DNA of 64,000 bases from Maritalea porphyrae. GTDB taxonomy: Bacteria > Pseudomonadota > Alphaproteobacteria > Rhizobiales > Devosiaceae. Position 1 is the stretch's first letter. Every line of letters starts with the position of its first letter. Below are positions 28,598 through 38,420 of this stretch, piece by piece. A program made the translations under genes and the position numbers. The notes under the pieces were generated by a model. The model had not been told where the DNA came from and ran no database searches. It saw only the letters and a program-made list of their open reading frames with translations. The stretch is taken from positions 558,001 through 622,000 of the forward strand of contig NZ_JAPWGX010000003.1 in the NCBI RefSeq assembly GCF_027213965.1, read 5' to 3'.

Positions 28598-31500
28598 ATG
28601 ATGACAAATGGTCCCGGCTTCATTCACCTGCACGCACACTCGGCTTATTCGCTTCTTGAAGGGGCGATCAAGTTGCCCAAGCTTATTGACTTGGCTATTG
28701 CCGATGAGCAACCGGCGCTAGGGATTGCAGATACAAGCAACCTGTTCGGGGCCTTGCAATTTTCCACCATGGCAAGCTCCAAAGGATTGCAGCCCATCGT
28801 TGGGTGTGAAATACCGCTGCAGTTCGAACCACCTGAGGATATTCCAGGCAAAGAGCGCAAAAAATTCGCCAAAGAATCGATTGTATTGATTGCGCAGTCT
28901 GAGACGGGTTTTGAGCATCTAAGTGAATTGGTGTCTCAAGCCTATTTGCAAAGTGCAGATGGGTTGGCCCAATTGCATTTGGATTGGCTTGATGGAGAAC
29001 TTACTGGCGATCTAATTTGTCTGAGCGGTGGGCTAGAAGGTGGGATTGATCCTGCTTTTGCGCAAGGTTATGACGCTGTTGCTATTGAGCGGTTGAATGC
29101 CTTGAAAGAACGGTTTGGAGATCGTTTCTATATCGAGTTGCAGCGCCACGATATTGAACGGCAACAACTCACCGAACCCCAATTGGTCGATTACGCCTAT
29201 GCGAACGGCATTCCTTTGGTGGCCACCAATGAGCCGTTTTTTGCAAAATCTGATGATTTTGAATCTCATGATGCGTTGCTGGCCGTTGCTGGGGGCAGTG
29301 TGGTGGCGCAAACCGAGCGGCGAAAGCTTTCCCAAGAGCATTATTTTAAGTCGCGCCAGGAAATGTGTGATCTGTTTGCCGATTTGCCTGAGGCATTGTC
29401 GTCAACCATTGAGATCGCTGAGCGCTGCCACTTCAGCCCGCAAGAGCGTGGGCCAATTCTACCTAACTTTGCCGCTCCTGCTCATCTAAGTGCGGATGAA
29501 GCGGTTGAGGCTGAAGGCAAAGAGTTGGCGCGCCAAGCGGAAGAAGGACTTGATAGGTTTCTTGCAGAGATTGGTCCCGCCGAGGGACTAACCGAAAAGG
29601 ACTATCGCGACAGATTGGCGTTTGAGTTGAACGTCATTGTGAACATGAAGTTCCCCGGTTATTTTTTGATTGTGGCTGACTTTATCAAGTGGGCCAAGAA
29701 TCAGGGCATTCCAGTTGGGCCGGGCCGGGGGTCTGGTGCGGGGTCTTTGGTTGCTTATTCTTTGACCATCACCGATCTTGATCCACTGCGATATGCGTTG
29801 CTGTTCGAACGGTTTTTGAACCCTGAACGTGTGTCCATGCCCGACTTTGATATCGATTTTTGCCAAGATCGTCGCGAAGAAGTCATTCGCTACGTTCAGC
29901 AAAAATACGGTGCTGAGCAGGTGGCGCAGATCATCACATTTGGATCGCTGCAGGCGCGTGCGGTATTGCGCGATGTGGGGCGTGTGCTGCAAATGCCTTA
30001 CCCACAAGTGGACCGTATTTGTAAGCTTGTGCCTTCAAATCCCGCCAATCCTGTCACGTTGAAAGAAGCAATTGATGGTGAGCCTCGTTTGCAAGAAATG
30101 CGGGACGAGGAAGAAACGGTAGCTGATTTGCTCGCCATTGGGCAAAAGCTAGAAGGCCTTTATCGGCACGCTTCCACGCATGCTGCGGGTATCGTTATTG
30201 GCGATCGGCCTTTGCAGCAATTGGTGCCCCTATATCGTGATCCGCGTTCGGACATGCCCGTATCCCAGTACAATATGAAAGTGGTGGAGAATGCGGGGCT
30301 GGTCAAATTTGACTTTTTGGGCCTCAAAACGCTTACCGTGATTGATTATGCGGTCAAAAACATCAACCGCAATGGTGGCGACTTCTCAATCGAAAAAGCG
30401 CCACTTGACGATGAGTTGACCTATTCACTTTATGCCAAAGGCGAAACGGTTGGTGTGTTCCAGGTGGAGAGCCCGGGTATGCGCCGCACACTGCTGGACA
30501 TGAAGCCGGATAGGTTTGAAGATATTATTGCGCTTGTGGCGCTTTATCGTCCCGGTCCGATGGACAATATCCCAAGTTTTTGTGCGCGTAAGCATGGCAC
30601 CGAGAAGCCTGACTATATGCATGAAAAGCTTAAGCCCATCCTTGAAGAGACGTTTGGCATTATCGTCTACCAAGAACAGGTGATGCAGCTTGCCCAAGTT
30701 TTGTCTGGCTATACGCTTGGTGAAGCGGACGTGTTGCGCCGGGCGATGGGTAAAAAGATCAAGTCAGAAATGGACAAGCAAAAAGCCTTGTTCGTAGACG
30801 GCGCGGTAAAGCAAGGGGTCAATAAGGCCCAAGCGGCCAATATATTTGAACTTGTGGCCAAATTTGCCAATTATGGCTTTAACAAATCCCACGCGGCCGC
30901 TTATGCCTTGGTGTCTTATCAGACGGGATATTTGAAGGCCCATTATCCCAAAGAGTTCTTGGCAGCCTCAATGACGCTCGATATGGGGAACACCGAAAAA
31001 CTGAACGATTTCAAACGTGAAGCGAATAGACTTAATATTGAGGTTAAACCGCCATGCGTTAATTCCTCAGAAGTTCATTTTTCGGTTCATGGTGAAGCGA
31101 TCCATTATAGTCTTTGTGCGGTAAAGGGCGTTGGGCGCAATGTTGCCGAGCATATTCTTGCTGTGCGTGGCGACCAGCCGTTTACCGACTTGGCGGATTT
31201 TGCGTCCCGTATTGACCCCAAAATTGTCAATCGACGTACACTTGAAACCCTGACGTGTGCCGGCGCATTCGATCAAATGGGGCAACGGCGCGAAGATGTG
31301 ATTTCGTTAGTGGATACGATCGTCAGTTCTGCGCAACGGGCATCAGCCAATCGGAATGAAGGGGTGATTGATATGTTCTCCGCCGATCGGCCCGAACCAA
31401 TTGTGGCGGCTAAGGGCATTAAATCTTGGCCTCTTTCTGAGCGGTTGGCGAAAGAGTTTTCGGCCATTGGCTTCTATTTATCTGCGCACCCGCTAGATGA

Positions 31501-32068
31501 TCACAAGTCGCTTTACACTGAAGGTTATGTGCAGGGATGGACTTCGTTTGAAAAAGCAGCGCGCTCCGGTGCGAAGGCGGGGCGTTTGGCGGGCACCATT
31601 GCATCGCGGAACGACCGGAAAACCCGCAAAGGTTCAAACATGTCGATCCTCACCTTGTCGGACCCAACTGGTACGTTTGAGTGTTTGGTGTTTTCCGAAC
31701 AGCTTGACCGTTTTGATGCCCAGCTCACGGCGGGGCAGTCGGTGGTGTTGGAAGTTGAGGCAGATTCGCAACCTGACGGTGTTCGGTTGCGCTTGATCAA
31801 TCTGCAATCCATCGACAAAGCAGTGGCGCGCATGGCCAATAAATTGACGCTCTATCTGGAGAATGTTGATGGATTATCTTCATTGAAGAACCAATTGACC
31901 CGAGGTGGTGAGGGACAGGTGAGCGTGATTGTTATGGGTGAAGATAAATCCAAAGAGTTTGAGATTGAATTACCCGGCAGCTATCGTTTGTCCCATGAAT
32001 TGGCAAGCTCTTTGAAGGTCATTCCAGGCGTGGAAGATGCCAAGGTAAGCGTAGAAAAGGCCCAATAA
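28598..32068 (+). CDS. dnaE: DNA polymerase III alpha subunit (replicative DnaE1)
   Basis: An 1156-residue C-family polymerase. The N-terminal PHP domain starts FIHLHAHSAYSLLEGAIKLP, the DnaE1 form rather than the mutagenic DnaE2 form. The palm has catalytic Asp residues in MPDFDIDFCQ near residue 415 and a third acidic region around PGPMDNIPSF. HhH, OB and tail domains follow (SILTLSDPTGTFECLVFSE is the OB fold). Start codons ATG-ATG at 28598/28601 are equivalent. It sits downstream of the SOS-type promoter and the tiny membrane peptide, so part of its transcription may be damage-induced. An imperfect AAAAGGCC...GGCCTTTT inverted pair (32055-32098) spans its stop. Confidence 0.97.
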   Translation: MMTNGPGFIHLHAHSAYSLLEGAIKLPKLIDLAIADEQPALGIADTSNLFGALQFSTMASSKGLQPIVGCEIPLQFEPPEDIPGKERKKFAKESIVLIAQSETGFEHLSELVSQAYLQSADGLAQLHLDWLDGELTGDLICLSGGLEGGIDPAFAQGYDAVAIERLNALKERFGDRFYIELQRHDIERQQLTEPQLVDYAYANGIPLVATNEPFFAKSDDFESHDALLAVAGGSVVAQTERRKLSQEHYFKSRQEMCDLFADLPEALSSTIEIAERCHFSPQERGPILPNFAAPAHLSADEAVEAEGKELARQAEEGLDRFLAEIGPAEGLTEKDYRDRLAFELNVIVNMKFPGYFLIVADFIKWAKNQGIPVGPGRGSGAGSLVAYSLTITDLDPLRYALLFERFLNPERVSMPDFDIDFCQDRREEVIRYVQQKYGAEQVAQIITFGSLQARAVLRDVGRVLQMPYPQVDRICKLVPSNPANPVTLKEAIDGEPRLQEMRDEEETVADLLAIGQKLEGLYRHASTHAAGIVIGDRPLQQLVPLYRDPRSDMPVSQYNMKVVENAGLVKFDFLGLKTLTVIDYAVKNINRNGGDFSIEKAPLDDELTYSLYAKGETVGVFQVESPGMRRTLLDMKPDRFEDIIALVALYRPGPMDNIPSFCARKHGTEKPDYMHEKLKPILEETFGIIVYQEQVMQLAQVLSGYTLGEADVLRRAMGKKIKSEMDKQKALFVDGAVKQGVNKAQAANIFELVAKFANYGFNKSHAAAYALVSYQTGYLKAHYPKEFLAASMTLDMGNTEKLNDFKREANRLNIEVKPPCVNSSEVHFSVHGEAIHYSLCAVKGVGRNVAEHILAVRGDQPFTDLADFASRIDPKIVNRRTLETLTCAGAFDQMGQRREDVISLVDTIVSSAQRASANRNEGVIDMFSADRPEPIVAAKGIKSWPLSERLAKEFSAIGFYLSAHPLDDHKSLYTEGYVQGWTSFEKAARSGAKAGRLAGTIASRNDRKTRKGSNMSILTLSDPTGTFECLVFSEQLDRFDAQLTAGQSVVLEVEADSQPDGVRLRLINLQSIDKAVARMANKLTLYLENVDGLSSLKNQLTRGGEGQVSVIVMGEDKSKEFEIELPGSYRLSHELASSLKVIPGVEDAKVSVEKAQ

Positions 32069-32268
32069 CGCGCGGTTTTGTGTCCCTTTTGGCCTTTTGT
32101 TCGCACATGGGCACTTCGGTGTTGCTATTCATTTGAACTTGTTGTACATCCGCGCTGTTAAATTCACACGCAGGGTAAGGTTTTCCTTTTGGACGCCTAC
32201 CGGTGACACGAAACAAAGTGTTGCAATGCCTTGCGGCGGACATAACCGGTTTAAAGGAGAGAAGGCCA

Positions 32269-33297
32269 ATGGCACTTCCAGATTTTTCTATGCGTCAATT
32301 GCTCGAAGCGGGCGTACACTTCGGTCACCAAAAACACCGTTGGAACCCAAAGATGGAAAAGTTCATCTTTGGTGTTCGTAATGACATTCACATCATCGAT
32401 CTTGCCCAAACTGTTCCAAACCTTCACCGCGCGTTGAAGCTTGTTTCTGATACAGTTGCTGAAGGCGGTCGTGTGTTGTTTGTTGGCACAAAGCGCCAAG
32501 CTGCACCAGTTGTTGCAGAAGCTGCACAACAGTGCGCTCAGTACTATGTGAACTCACGTTGGTTGGGTGGCATGCTCACCAACTGGCAGACAATTTCTAA
32601 GTCGATTGCCCGTTTGCGTGAACTTGAAGAGCAAAAAGACATTGCTGGCTTGACCAAAAAAGAGCGTTTGCAGCGTTCACGCGAGCAAGAGCGTCTTGAG
32701 CGCGATCTAGGCGGCATCAAAGACATGGGCAATGTGCCTAACTTGTTGTTCGTTATCGACACTAACAAAGAAGCAATTGCTTTGCACGAAGCACGTCGCT
32801 TGGGCATTCCTGTTATCGCGATTTCAGATACAAACTGTGATCCTGAAGCCGTTGATTTGCCAATTCCTGGTAACGACGATGCCGCACGCGCCATTGAGCT
32901 TTATTGCTCATTGATCTCACGCGCGGCTTTGGACGGCATTTCACGTTCATCTTCACAGTTTGGTGGCGATTTGGGCGAAGCTGTTGAGTTGCAAGAAGAG
33001 CCAGCTTTGGCTGCTGAAGTTGCACTTGAAGCACCTGCTGCTGAAGAAGCACCTGCTGTTGATGCGCCATTGTTTGAAAAGCCTGAAGGCGAAGCTGACG
33101 ATTTGAAAAAAATCTCAGGTGTTGGCCCGGTGCTTGAAGGCAAGTTGAATGAACTTGGCATCTACACATACGCACAAGTTGCAGCCTTTACCCAAGACGA
33201 CATCACCAATGTTGATGAGCGTTTGAGCTTTAAAGGTCGCATTGATCGTGATGGTTGGTTGGCACAAGCTGCAGAGCTTGCAAAATCAGCGTCATAA
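32269..33297 (+). CDS. rpsB: 30S ribosomal protein S2 with C-terminal helix-hairpin-helix extension
   Basis: Residues ~1-235 are a normal S2 ([66 protein letters not shown]). An Ala/Glu/Pro-rich linker (~240-276) then leads to a module at 277-340 beginning [20 protein letters not shown], nearly the same as the tail of NuoE. Total length is 342 residues against about 240-255 for most S2. AAAGGAGAG lies upstream of the ATG at 32269; an earlier in-frame ATG is rejected. S2 binds the 30S body late in assembly. It is followed by tsf, the usual pair. Confidence 0.97.
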   Translation: MALPDFSMRQLLEAGVHFGHQKHRWNPKMEKFIFGVRNDIHIIDLAQTVPNLHRALKLVSDTVAEGGRVLFVGTKRQAAPVVAEAAQQCAQYYVNSRWLGGMLTNWQTISKSIARLRELEEQKDIAGLTKKERLQRSREQERLERDLGGIKDMGNVPNLLFVIDTNKEAIALHEARRLGIPVIAISDTNCDPEAVDLPIPGNDDAARAIELYCSLISRAALDGISRSSSQFGGDLGEAVELQEEPALAAEVALEAPAAEEAPAVDAPLFEKPEGEADDLKKISGVGPVLEGKLNELGIYTYAQVAAFTQDDITNVDERLSFKGRIDRDGWLAQAAELAKSAS

Positions 33298-33331
33298 TCC
33301 ACGCGTATTGAGCCTAGATTGATGAAATGAT

Positions 33332-33351
33332 TTGCCGGCTTTGTCCGGCAA
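33332..33351 (+). promoter_or_regulatory. Hairpin directly before the tsf ribosome-binding site
   Basis: TTGCCGG (33332-33338) pairs perfectly with CCGGCAA (33345-33351) around a 6-base loop. The tsf Shine-Dalgarno AAGGAG begins two bases later at 33353. No T-run follows, so it is more likely a processing or translation-control element separating rpsB from tsf than a terminator. Confidence 0.45.
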
Positions 33352-33365
33352 GAAGGAGTGATAAT

Positions 33366-34298
33366 ATGGCTATCACAGCTGCACTTGTAAAAGAACTACG
33401 CGAAATGACCGGCGTAGGCATGATGGATTGCAAAAAAGCTCTTGGTGAAACCAATGGCGATTTGGAGGCAGCGGTTGATTGGTTGCGCACCAAAGGTTTG
33501 GCCAAAGCGGCTAAAAAAGCGAGCCGGGTTGCTGCTGAAGGTCTTGTTGCTGTTGCAACAAATGGTACTGTTGGTGCCGTGATCGAAGTAAACTCTGAAA
33601 CTGATTTTGTTGCCCGCAACGAAGAGTTTCAAGCAATGGTTGCCCAAATCTCTAAAGTTGCTTTGGAAGATGGCGCTGATGTTGAAAAGCTTGCAGCCGC
33701 AACTTTCCCTGGCGCTGACCATTCAATTGCGGATGAAGTGACTAAAAAAGTAGCCAAAATTGGTGAAAACATGAACCTGCGTCGCAGTGCACGTGTTGAA
33801 GTCGAAAGCGGCATTGTTGGCTCATACATCCACAACCCTGTTGTTGATGGCATGGGTGGCATTGGTATTTTGATTGGTTTGAAAACAACCGGCAACACCG
33901 ATGGTTTGGTGACACTTGGTCGTCAATTGGCCATGCACGTTGCTGCAGCTGATCCAGCTCCATTGGCTGTTTCTCAAGACGGTATTGACCCAGCAGTTGT
34001 TGAAAAAGAACGTGCTGTGTTTGCTGAACAAGCTGCTGAATCTGGCAAACCTGCTGCAATCGTTGAGAAAATGGTCGAAGGTCGCGTACGCAAATTCTAC
34101 GAAGAAGTTTGCTTGCTATCTCAGACTTATGTGATCGATGGCGAAAGCAAAATTGCTGACGTTTTGAAAGCCGCTGAAAAAGATGCCGGCGCTCCAGTTG
34201 AAGTGACTGAATTTGTTCGCTTCGCAATTGGGGAAGGCATTGAAAAAGAAGAGCAAGATTTTGCAGCCGAGGTTGCAGCAGTGGCTGGTACAGCCTAA
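33366..34298 (+). CDS. tsf: Elongation factor Ts
   Basis: A 310-residue EF-Ts. The N-terminal UBA-like domain contains [19 protein letters not shown], and the core has the [10 protein letters not shown] (Asp-Phe insert that opens the EF-Tu nucleotide site) and MHVAAADP motifs; the C-terminal domain contains [15 protein letters not shown]. It recycles EF-Tu-GDP to EF-Tu-GTP. The ATG at 33366 follows AAGGAG by 7 bases. It is cotranscribed with rpsB and probably with pyrH, 53 bases downstream. Confidence 0.97.
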   Translation: MAITAALVKELREMTGVGMMDCKKALGETNGDLEAAVDWLRTKGLAKAAKKASRVAAEGLVAVATNGTVGAVIEVNSETDFVARNEEFQAMVAQISKVALEDGADVEKLAAATFPGADHSIADEVTKKVAKIGENMNLRRSARVEVESGIVGSYIHNPVVDGMGGIGILIGLKTTGNTDGLVTLGRQLAMHVAAADPAPLAVSQDGIDPAVVEKERAVFAEQAAESGKPAAIVEKMVEGRVRKFYEEVCLLSQTYVIDGESKIADVLKAAEKDAGAPVEVTEFVRFAIGEGIEKEEQDFAAEVAAVAGTA

Positions 34299-34351
34299 CC
34301 TTTGCACAAAGAGATTCTCTTTCTCAAAGTGTAACAAAGGTTGGGGTGGCA

Positions 34352-35077
34352 ATGGCCTCTCATTCGCTTAAGCGTATATTGATTAAAGTCTCCGGCGAAG
34401 CACTTGCCGGAGACAATTCATTCGGGATTGAACCCGAATTTCTTGACCAGGTTGCACGCCAGCTCTGGGACCTTTCCAATTCAGGTTTAGAAGTTGCGAT
34501 TGTTGTCGGTGGCGGCAACATTTTCCGTGGCATGTCTGTTGCCGCCGGGGGCGCTGATCGCGTTGTTGGCGATCACATGGGGATGTTGGCAACGGTCATA
34601 AACTCTTTAGCCTTAGGCGATGCGATAAAGCGTTGCGGGGGAATGGCAAAGGTCTACTCCAATATTGCCATGCCTGCGGTTGCAGACACTTTTACGGTTC
34701 GGGATGCCCGAAGGGCCCTGGAAGAGGGAAAAGTGACCATTTGCGCGGGCGGTTCTGGAAACCCGTTTTTTACCACAGATACGGCCGCCGCGTTGAAAGC
34801 GGTTGAGTTGCAATGTGATGCCTTGTTCAAAGGTACGCAGGTTGACGGTGTGTATTCTGCTGATCCCAAATTGGACCCTGACGCGGTTCGGTTCGAGCAG
34901 GTCAGTTACGATGATGTGATTTCAAAAAATCTTAAAGTCATGGATATGGCTGCATTTGCCCTAGCGCGAGACAACAAACTGCCGATATATGTATATCAGC
35001 TTGATGTTGAAGGGGGCGTAAGCGCAGTGATTGAGGGAACGGCGGTTTCCACATTGGTCACTGAAAGCGCGGAATAA
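34352..35077 (+). CDS. pyrH: Uridylate kinase (UMP kinase)
   Basis: A 241-residue amino-acid-kinase-family protein. It has the phosphate-binding ILIKVSGEALAG near residue 10, IVVGGGNIFRG, the DHMGMLATVINSLAL helix, and TDTAAALKAVEL plus the GVYSADPK loop. It phosphorylates UMP to UDP and is hexameric and cytoplasmic. A GTG two codons upstream (34346) is the only rival start. The tsf-pyrH-frr order is conserved in bacteria. Confidence 0.97.
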   Translation: MASHSLKRILIKVSGEALAGDNSFGIEPEFLDQVARQLWDLSNSGLEVAIVVGGGNIFRGMSVAAGGADRVVGDHMGMLATVINSLALGDAIKRCGGMAKVYSNIAMPAVADTFTVRDARRALEEGKVTICAGGSGNPFFTTDTAAALKAVELQCDALFKGTQVDGVYSADPKLDPDAVRFEQVSYDDVISKNLKVMDMAAFALARDNKLPIYVYQLDVEGGVSAVIEGTAVSTLVTESAE

Positions 35078-35089
35078 AGGAAGAAAAAT

Positions 35090-35647
35090 ATGTCAGAATT
35101 TTCAATCAGTGAACTTGATAGCCGCATGAAGAAGTCCATCGCTTCTATGCAAGAAGAGTTTGGCGGACTGCGCACCGGCCGCGCAAGCCCAAGCTTGCTT
35201 GAACCAGTGATGGTGGATGCGTACGGCTCAAAGATGCCAATTAGCCAAGTTGCAACCGTTTCTGCAGCGGACGCGCGGATGTTGACCGTACAGGTTTGGG
35301 ACAAATCCATGACCCAAGCCGTAGAAAAAGGCATTCGCGAAAGCAACCTTGGCCTTAATCCTGCCGCAGAAGGCACGCTAATACGTGTAGCGTTGCCGGA
35401 GTTGAATGAAGAACGACGCAAGGAACTGACCAAAGTGGCGCACCAATATGCTGAGGCCGCGAAAGTTGCAGTTCGTCACATTCGTCGTGATGGCATGGAC
35501 GTATTGAAAAAAATGGAAAAGGATGGCGACATTGGGAAAGATGATTTGCACACAGAATCTGAGAAAGTGCAAAAACTAACCGACAACGCTGTTGCTGAAA
35601 TTGACAAGCTTTTGACGGCCAAAGAAGCCGACATCATGCGGGTTTAA
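35090..35647 (+). CDS. frr: Ribosome recycling factor
   Basis: A 185-residue protein of the standard RRF length. The N-terminal helix has RMKKSIASMQEEFGGLRTGRASP and the domain II region YGSKMPISQVATVSAADARM, with the C-terminal three-helix bundle (VRHIRRDGMDVLKKMEKDG). It splits post-termination ribosomes with EF-G. It starts 12 bases after pyrH, with AAGGAAG upstream. Confidence 0.97.
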   Translation: MSEFSISELDSRMKKSIASMQEEFGGLRTGRASPSLLEPVMVDAYGSKMPISQVATVSAADARMLTVQVWDKSMTQAVEKGIRESNLGLNPAAEGTLIRVALPELNEERRKELTKVAHQYAEAAKVAVRHIRRDGMDVLKKMEKDGDIGKDDLHTESEKVQKLTDNAVAEIDKLLTAKEADIMRV

Positions 35648-35668
35648 AGAACGGAAAAACGATACTTC

Positions 35669-36415
35669 ATGGACAGCGCCCTCGCCAAATCAACACCGCT
35701 AGAATTTACACCGGATCAGTTGCCGGTGCACATTGGTGTGATTATGGATGGCAATGGTCGATGGGCGCAAGCGCGCGGTAAACATCGGACCGAAGGGCAC
35801 CGGGCAGGGGTTGAGGCACTTAGGCGCCTCATTACCTGTGCTGTGGAGTTTGACATCAAATACCTCACGATCTTCAGTTTTTCCTCCGAGAATTGGCAGC
35901 GGCCAGCGGACGAGGTGAACACGATTTTGGGGTTGATGAAGAAGTTTGTCGCCTCGGACGTTGGCACATTTGTGCAGAACAATGTCCGAGTGCGAATTCT
36001 TGGCAGTCGCGTTGGGTTGAACAATTCTGTTCTTAAAATGATTGACGATGCTGAGCAACGCACCCAGCATTGCACGGGCCTGCAGCTAAATGTTGCTTTC
36101 AATTATGGCGCGCGCAGTGAAATGCTTGATGCTGCAAAGTCCATTGCTGCAAAGGTTGCGAGCGGCGAGATCCAATTGGATGATATCGACGAGAACCTTT
36201 TCAGCCAATCACTATACACTACCGGTTTGCCTGACCCTGATGTGATTTTTCGCACCAGTGGAGAGCAAAGGCTTTCAAACTTCTTGTTGTGGCAAGCGGC
36301 ATATTCTGAGTTTGTTTTTTCAGAAGAGTATTGGCCTGACTTTGACCGCGCTTCCTTTTTGCGATTGCTTGATGCGTACACAGGTCGCAAGCGACGCTTT
36401 GGATGTGTGGGGTAA
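35669..36415 (+). CDS. uppS: Di-trans,poly-cis-undecaprenyl-diphosphate synthase (UppS)
   Basis: A 248-residue cis-prenyltransferase. The catalytic motif is VIMDGNGRWAQARG with the conserved Asp, followed by GHRAGVEALR, TIFSFSSENWQRP, and the terminal DVIFRTSGEQRLSNFLLWQ and EYWPDF. It makes the C55 lipid carrier precursor for peptidoglycan and O-antigen synthesis. It is next to cdsA, forming the frr-uppS-cdsA-rseP block. Confidence 0.97.
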   Translation: MDSALAKSTPLEFTPDQLPVHIGVIMDGNGRWAQARGKHRTEGHRAGVEALRRLITCAVEFDIKYLTIFSFSSENWQRPADEVNTILGLMKKFVASDVGTFVQNNVRVRILGSRVGLNNSVLKMIDDAEQRTQHCTGLQLNVAFNYGARSEMLDAAKSIAAKVASGEIQLDDIDENLFSQSLYTTGLPDPDVIFRTSGEQRLSNFLLWQAAYSEFVFSEEYWPDFDRASFLRLLDAYTGRKRRFGCVG

Positions 36416-36420
36416 GTAGC

Positions 36421-37281
36421 GTGTCGGGGGATGTTGAGAGATCAGATAAAGCGAAGCAGAGCACGAATTGGGGAGATCTAAAACCTCGATTGCTTTCTGC
36501 TGTGGTCCTGATTCCCATTGTTGCTGCGGCAATCTTTATTGGTCATCTGGCCGTCGCGCTGCTGATTGCTGGTGTGCTCGTTGTTGCTTACCACGAGTGG
36601 TCACTGATGACCAACGCAGGCAAACTTTCGCGGTTTAGCTATTTCACAATGGGCATGTTGGCCGTTTCTGCCATTGCTTACCCGATTGTTGGTTTTTGGA
36701 TCAGTCTTGGGTTGTTCCTTGCGACGGGTGTTTTGACCGCGGTTCTTACTGATGGTGTCGGGCGGTGGCCCACTTCTGGAATGGCCGCTGGTTTTCTGGG
36801 CTTTGCTGGCCTTTGCGTGCTGGCTTTGCGTGGACAAGATGATGTGGGCATTCTGGCCACCGTTTATCTGACGGTGGTTATTTGGATGACGGACAGTGGC
36901 GCATTTTTTGCGGGTAGATTGTTTGGCGGCAAAAAACTGGCCCCCGTGTTGTCTCCCTCTAAAACCTGGTCAGGCGCTATTGGCGGTTTGGTTTTGGGCA
37001 CGCTTGGCGGTACCATTGTTTGGGGCTTTGGCACGGGTTCACCGCTATTTATCGGGATTTTGATTTCGGCGGCCATCAGCATGTCCGCTCAAGGCGGGGA
37101 CTTGGCTGAAAGTGCACTCAAACGACATTTTGTCATAAAAGACAGCGGCGACATTATTCCCGGCCACGGCGGAATTCTGGATCGCATTGATAGTTTCACC
37201 GTTGGCGCGGTGTTGCTCTATTTCATTGGCGTTGCTCATTTTACATCTGATCGCGTCGCTGAAGGTGTCTTGTGGTGGTAG
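36421..37281 (+). CDS. cdsA: Phosphatidate cytidylyltransferase (CDP-diglyceride synthase)
   Basis: A 286-residue polytopic inner-membrane enzyme with about eight helices and the C-terminal signature SALKRHFVIKDSGDIIPGHG followed by GxLDRxDS. It makes CDP-diacylglycerol from phosphatidate and CTP. The GTG at 36421 with GGGG 9 bases upstream is preferred; an ATG at 36403 overlapping uppS has no Shine-Dalgarno. The next gene is rseP, 29 bases away; the dxr gene often found between them is absent. Confidence 0.93.
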   Translation: MSGDVERSDKAKQSTNWGDLKPRLLSAVVLIPIVAAAIFIGHLAVALLIAGVLVVAYHEWSLMTNAGKLSRFSYFTMGMLAVSAIAYPIVGFWISLGLFLATGVLTAVLTDGVGRWPTSGMAAGFLGFAGLCVLALRGQDDVGILATVYLTVVIWMTDSGAFFAGRLFGGKKLAPVLSPSKTWSGAIGGLVLGTLGGTIVWGFGTGSPLFIGILISAAISMSAQGGDLAESALKRHFVIKDSGDIIPGHGGILDRIDSFTVGAVLLYFIGVAHFTSDRVAEGVLWW

Positions 37282-37310
37282 AGCTGCCCGACACGGCAAA
37301 AGGATAAGTT

Positions 37311-38420
37311 TTGGAAAACATTGTAGCGCTATTCTTCATGATTGTGCCCTTTTTGGCGGTGCTGACCATCATCGTGTTCGTGCACGAAATGGGGCACTAT
37401 CTTGTGGCGCGTTGGAACGGGATCGCGGTGCAAGTCTTTGCGATTGGCTTTGGGCCTGAACTGTTCGGGTTTAACGACAAGAATGGTACGCGTTGGAAAG
37501 TCTGTGCGATTCCGCTTGGTGGTTACGTAAAGTTCGTGGGCGATATGAACGCGGCGAGCATGCCCAATCGTGAAGGGTTGGAGCAATTTGATGCGCAAAC
37601 GCAATCATCTCTGTTCTTTTACAAAAATGTTTGGCAACGCATAGCTGTTGTTATCGCTGGGCCGATTGCGAACATCATTTTCACCTTCATTGTGCTCTAT
37701 GCGCTTTTGGTTGGGTTGGGTCGCTACACGCTGGAAGCCCAGATTGATGGCGTTGAACCCCAATCACCAGCTTCTATTGCCGGCTTTATGCCAGAAGATA
37801 GAATAGTCAGGGTGGATGGCTATTTGATTCGTAGCTTTGGTGATTTCCAACGGATTGTTGCCACCAGCCCTGAACGTGACATTCTCGTTGAAATCGATCG
37901 ACTTGGTACAGCGATGACTTTGGATGTGCGCACCGGTGTCCGCGAGCGCACGGACCAGTTTGGCAATATATCTAACGTTGGGTATTTGGGGGTTTCGCGC
38001 AACGCAACGCAAGAAGATGTGATTTTTGTGCGCCCAAATCCAGTTGAAGCGGTGGTCATCACAGTTGACGAGATGATTTTGATTGTCGACCGCTCATTTA
38101 AGTTCTTGGGCGAATTGTTGGTTGGCAAAGGCGATGTGGACCAATTGGGTGGTCCGGTTAAAATCGCAAAGATCTCCGGAGAAGCCGCTACGCTTGGGGT
38201 GTTCACCCTGATCAACCTGATGGCGCTACTGTCGCTAAATATTGGGATCTTTAATTTGTTCCCCATCCCCATGTTGGATGGTGGGCACTTGGTCTATTAT
38301 TTTTACGAAGTTGTGCGCGGGAAACCGCTAAGTGAGAAATTCCAAGAGATGGGTTATCGATTTGGAATGTTTATTGTTTTGTCACTAATGGTCTTTTCGG
38401 TCGTCAACGATATATTTTAG
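37311..38420 (+). CDS. rseP: Site-2 intramembrane metalloprotease RseP
   Basis: A 369-residue S2P protease. The HExxH zinc motif is in VFVHEMGHYLVARW near residue 24, a PDZ domain occupies about 125-205, and the second catalytic motif is FPIPMLDGGHLVYY (LDG) near 320, with membrane helices at both ends. It cleaves membrane-bound anti-sigma factors and signal-peptide remnants. The start is TTG at 37311, with AAAGGATAAG just upstream; the first ATG is nine codons later inside helix 1. A single PDZ domain is seen where E. coli has two. Confidence 0.93.
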   Translation: MENIVALFFMIVPFLAVLTIIVFVHEMGHYLVARWNGIAVQVFAIGFGPELFGFNDKNGTRWKVCAIPLGGYVKFVGDMNAASMPNREGLEQFDAQTQSSLFFYKNVWQRIAVVIAGPIANIIFTFIVLYALLVGLGRYTLEAQIDGVEPQSPASIAGFMPEDRIVRVDGYLIRSFGDFQRIVATSPERDILVEIDRLGTAMTLDVRTGVRERTDQFGNISNVGYLGVSRNATQEDVIFVRPNPVEAVVITVDEMILIVDRSFKFLGELLVGKGDVDQLGGPVKIAKISGEAATLGVFTLINLMALLSLNIGIFNLFPIPMLDGGHLVYYFYEVVRGKPLSEKFQEMGYRFGMFIVLSLMVFSVVNDIF

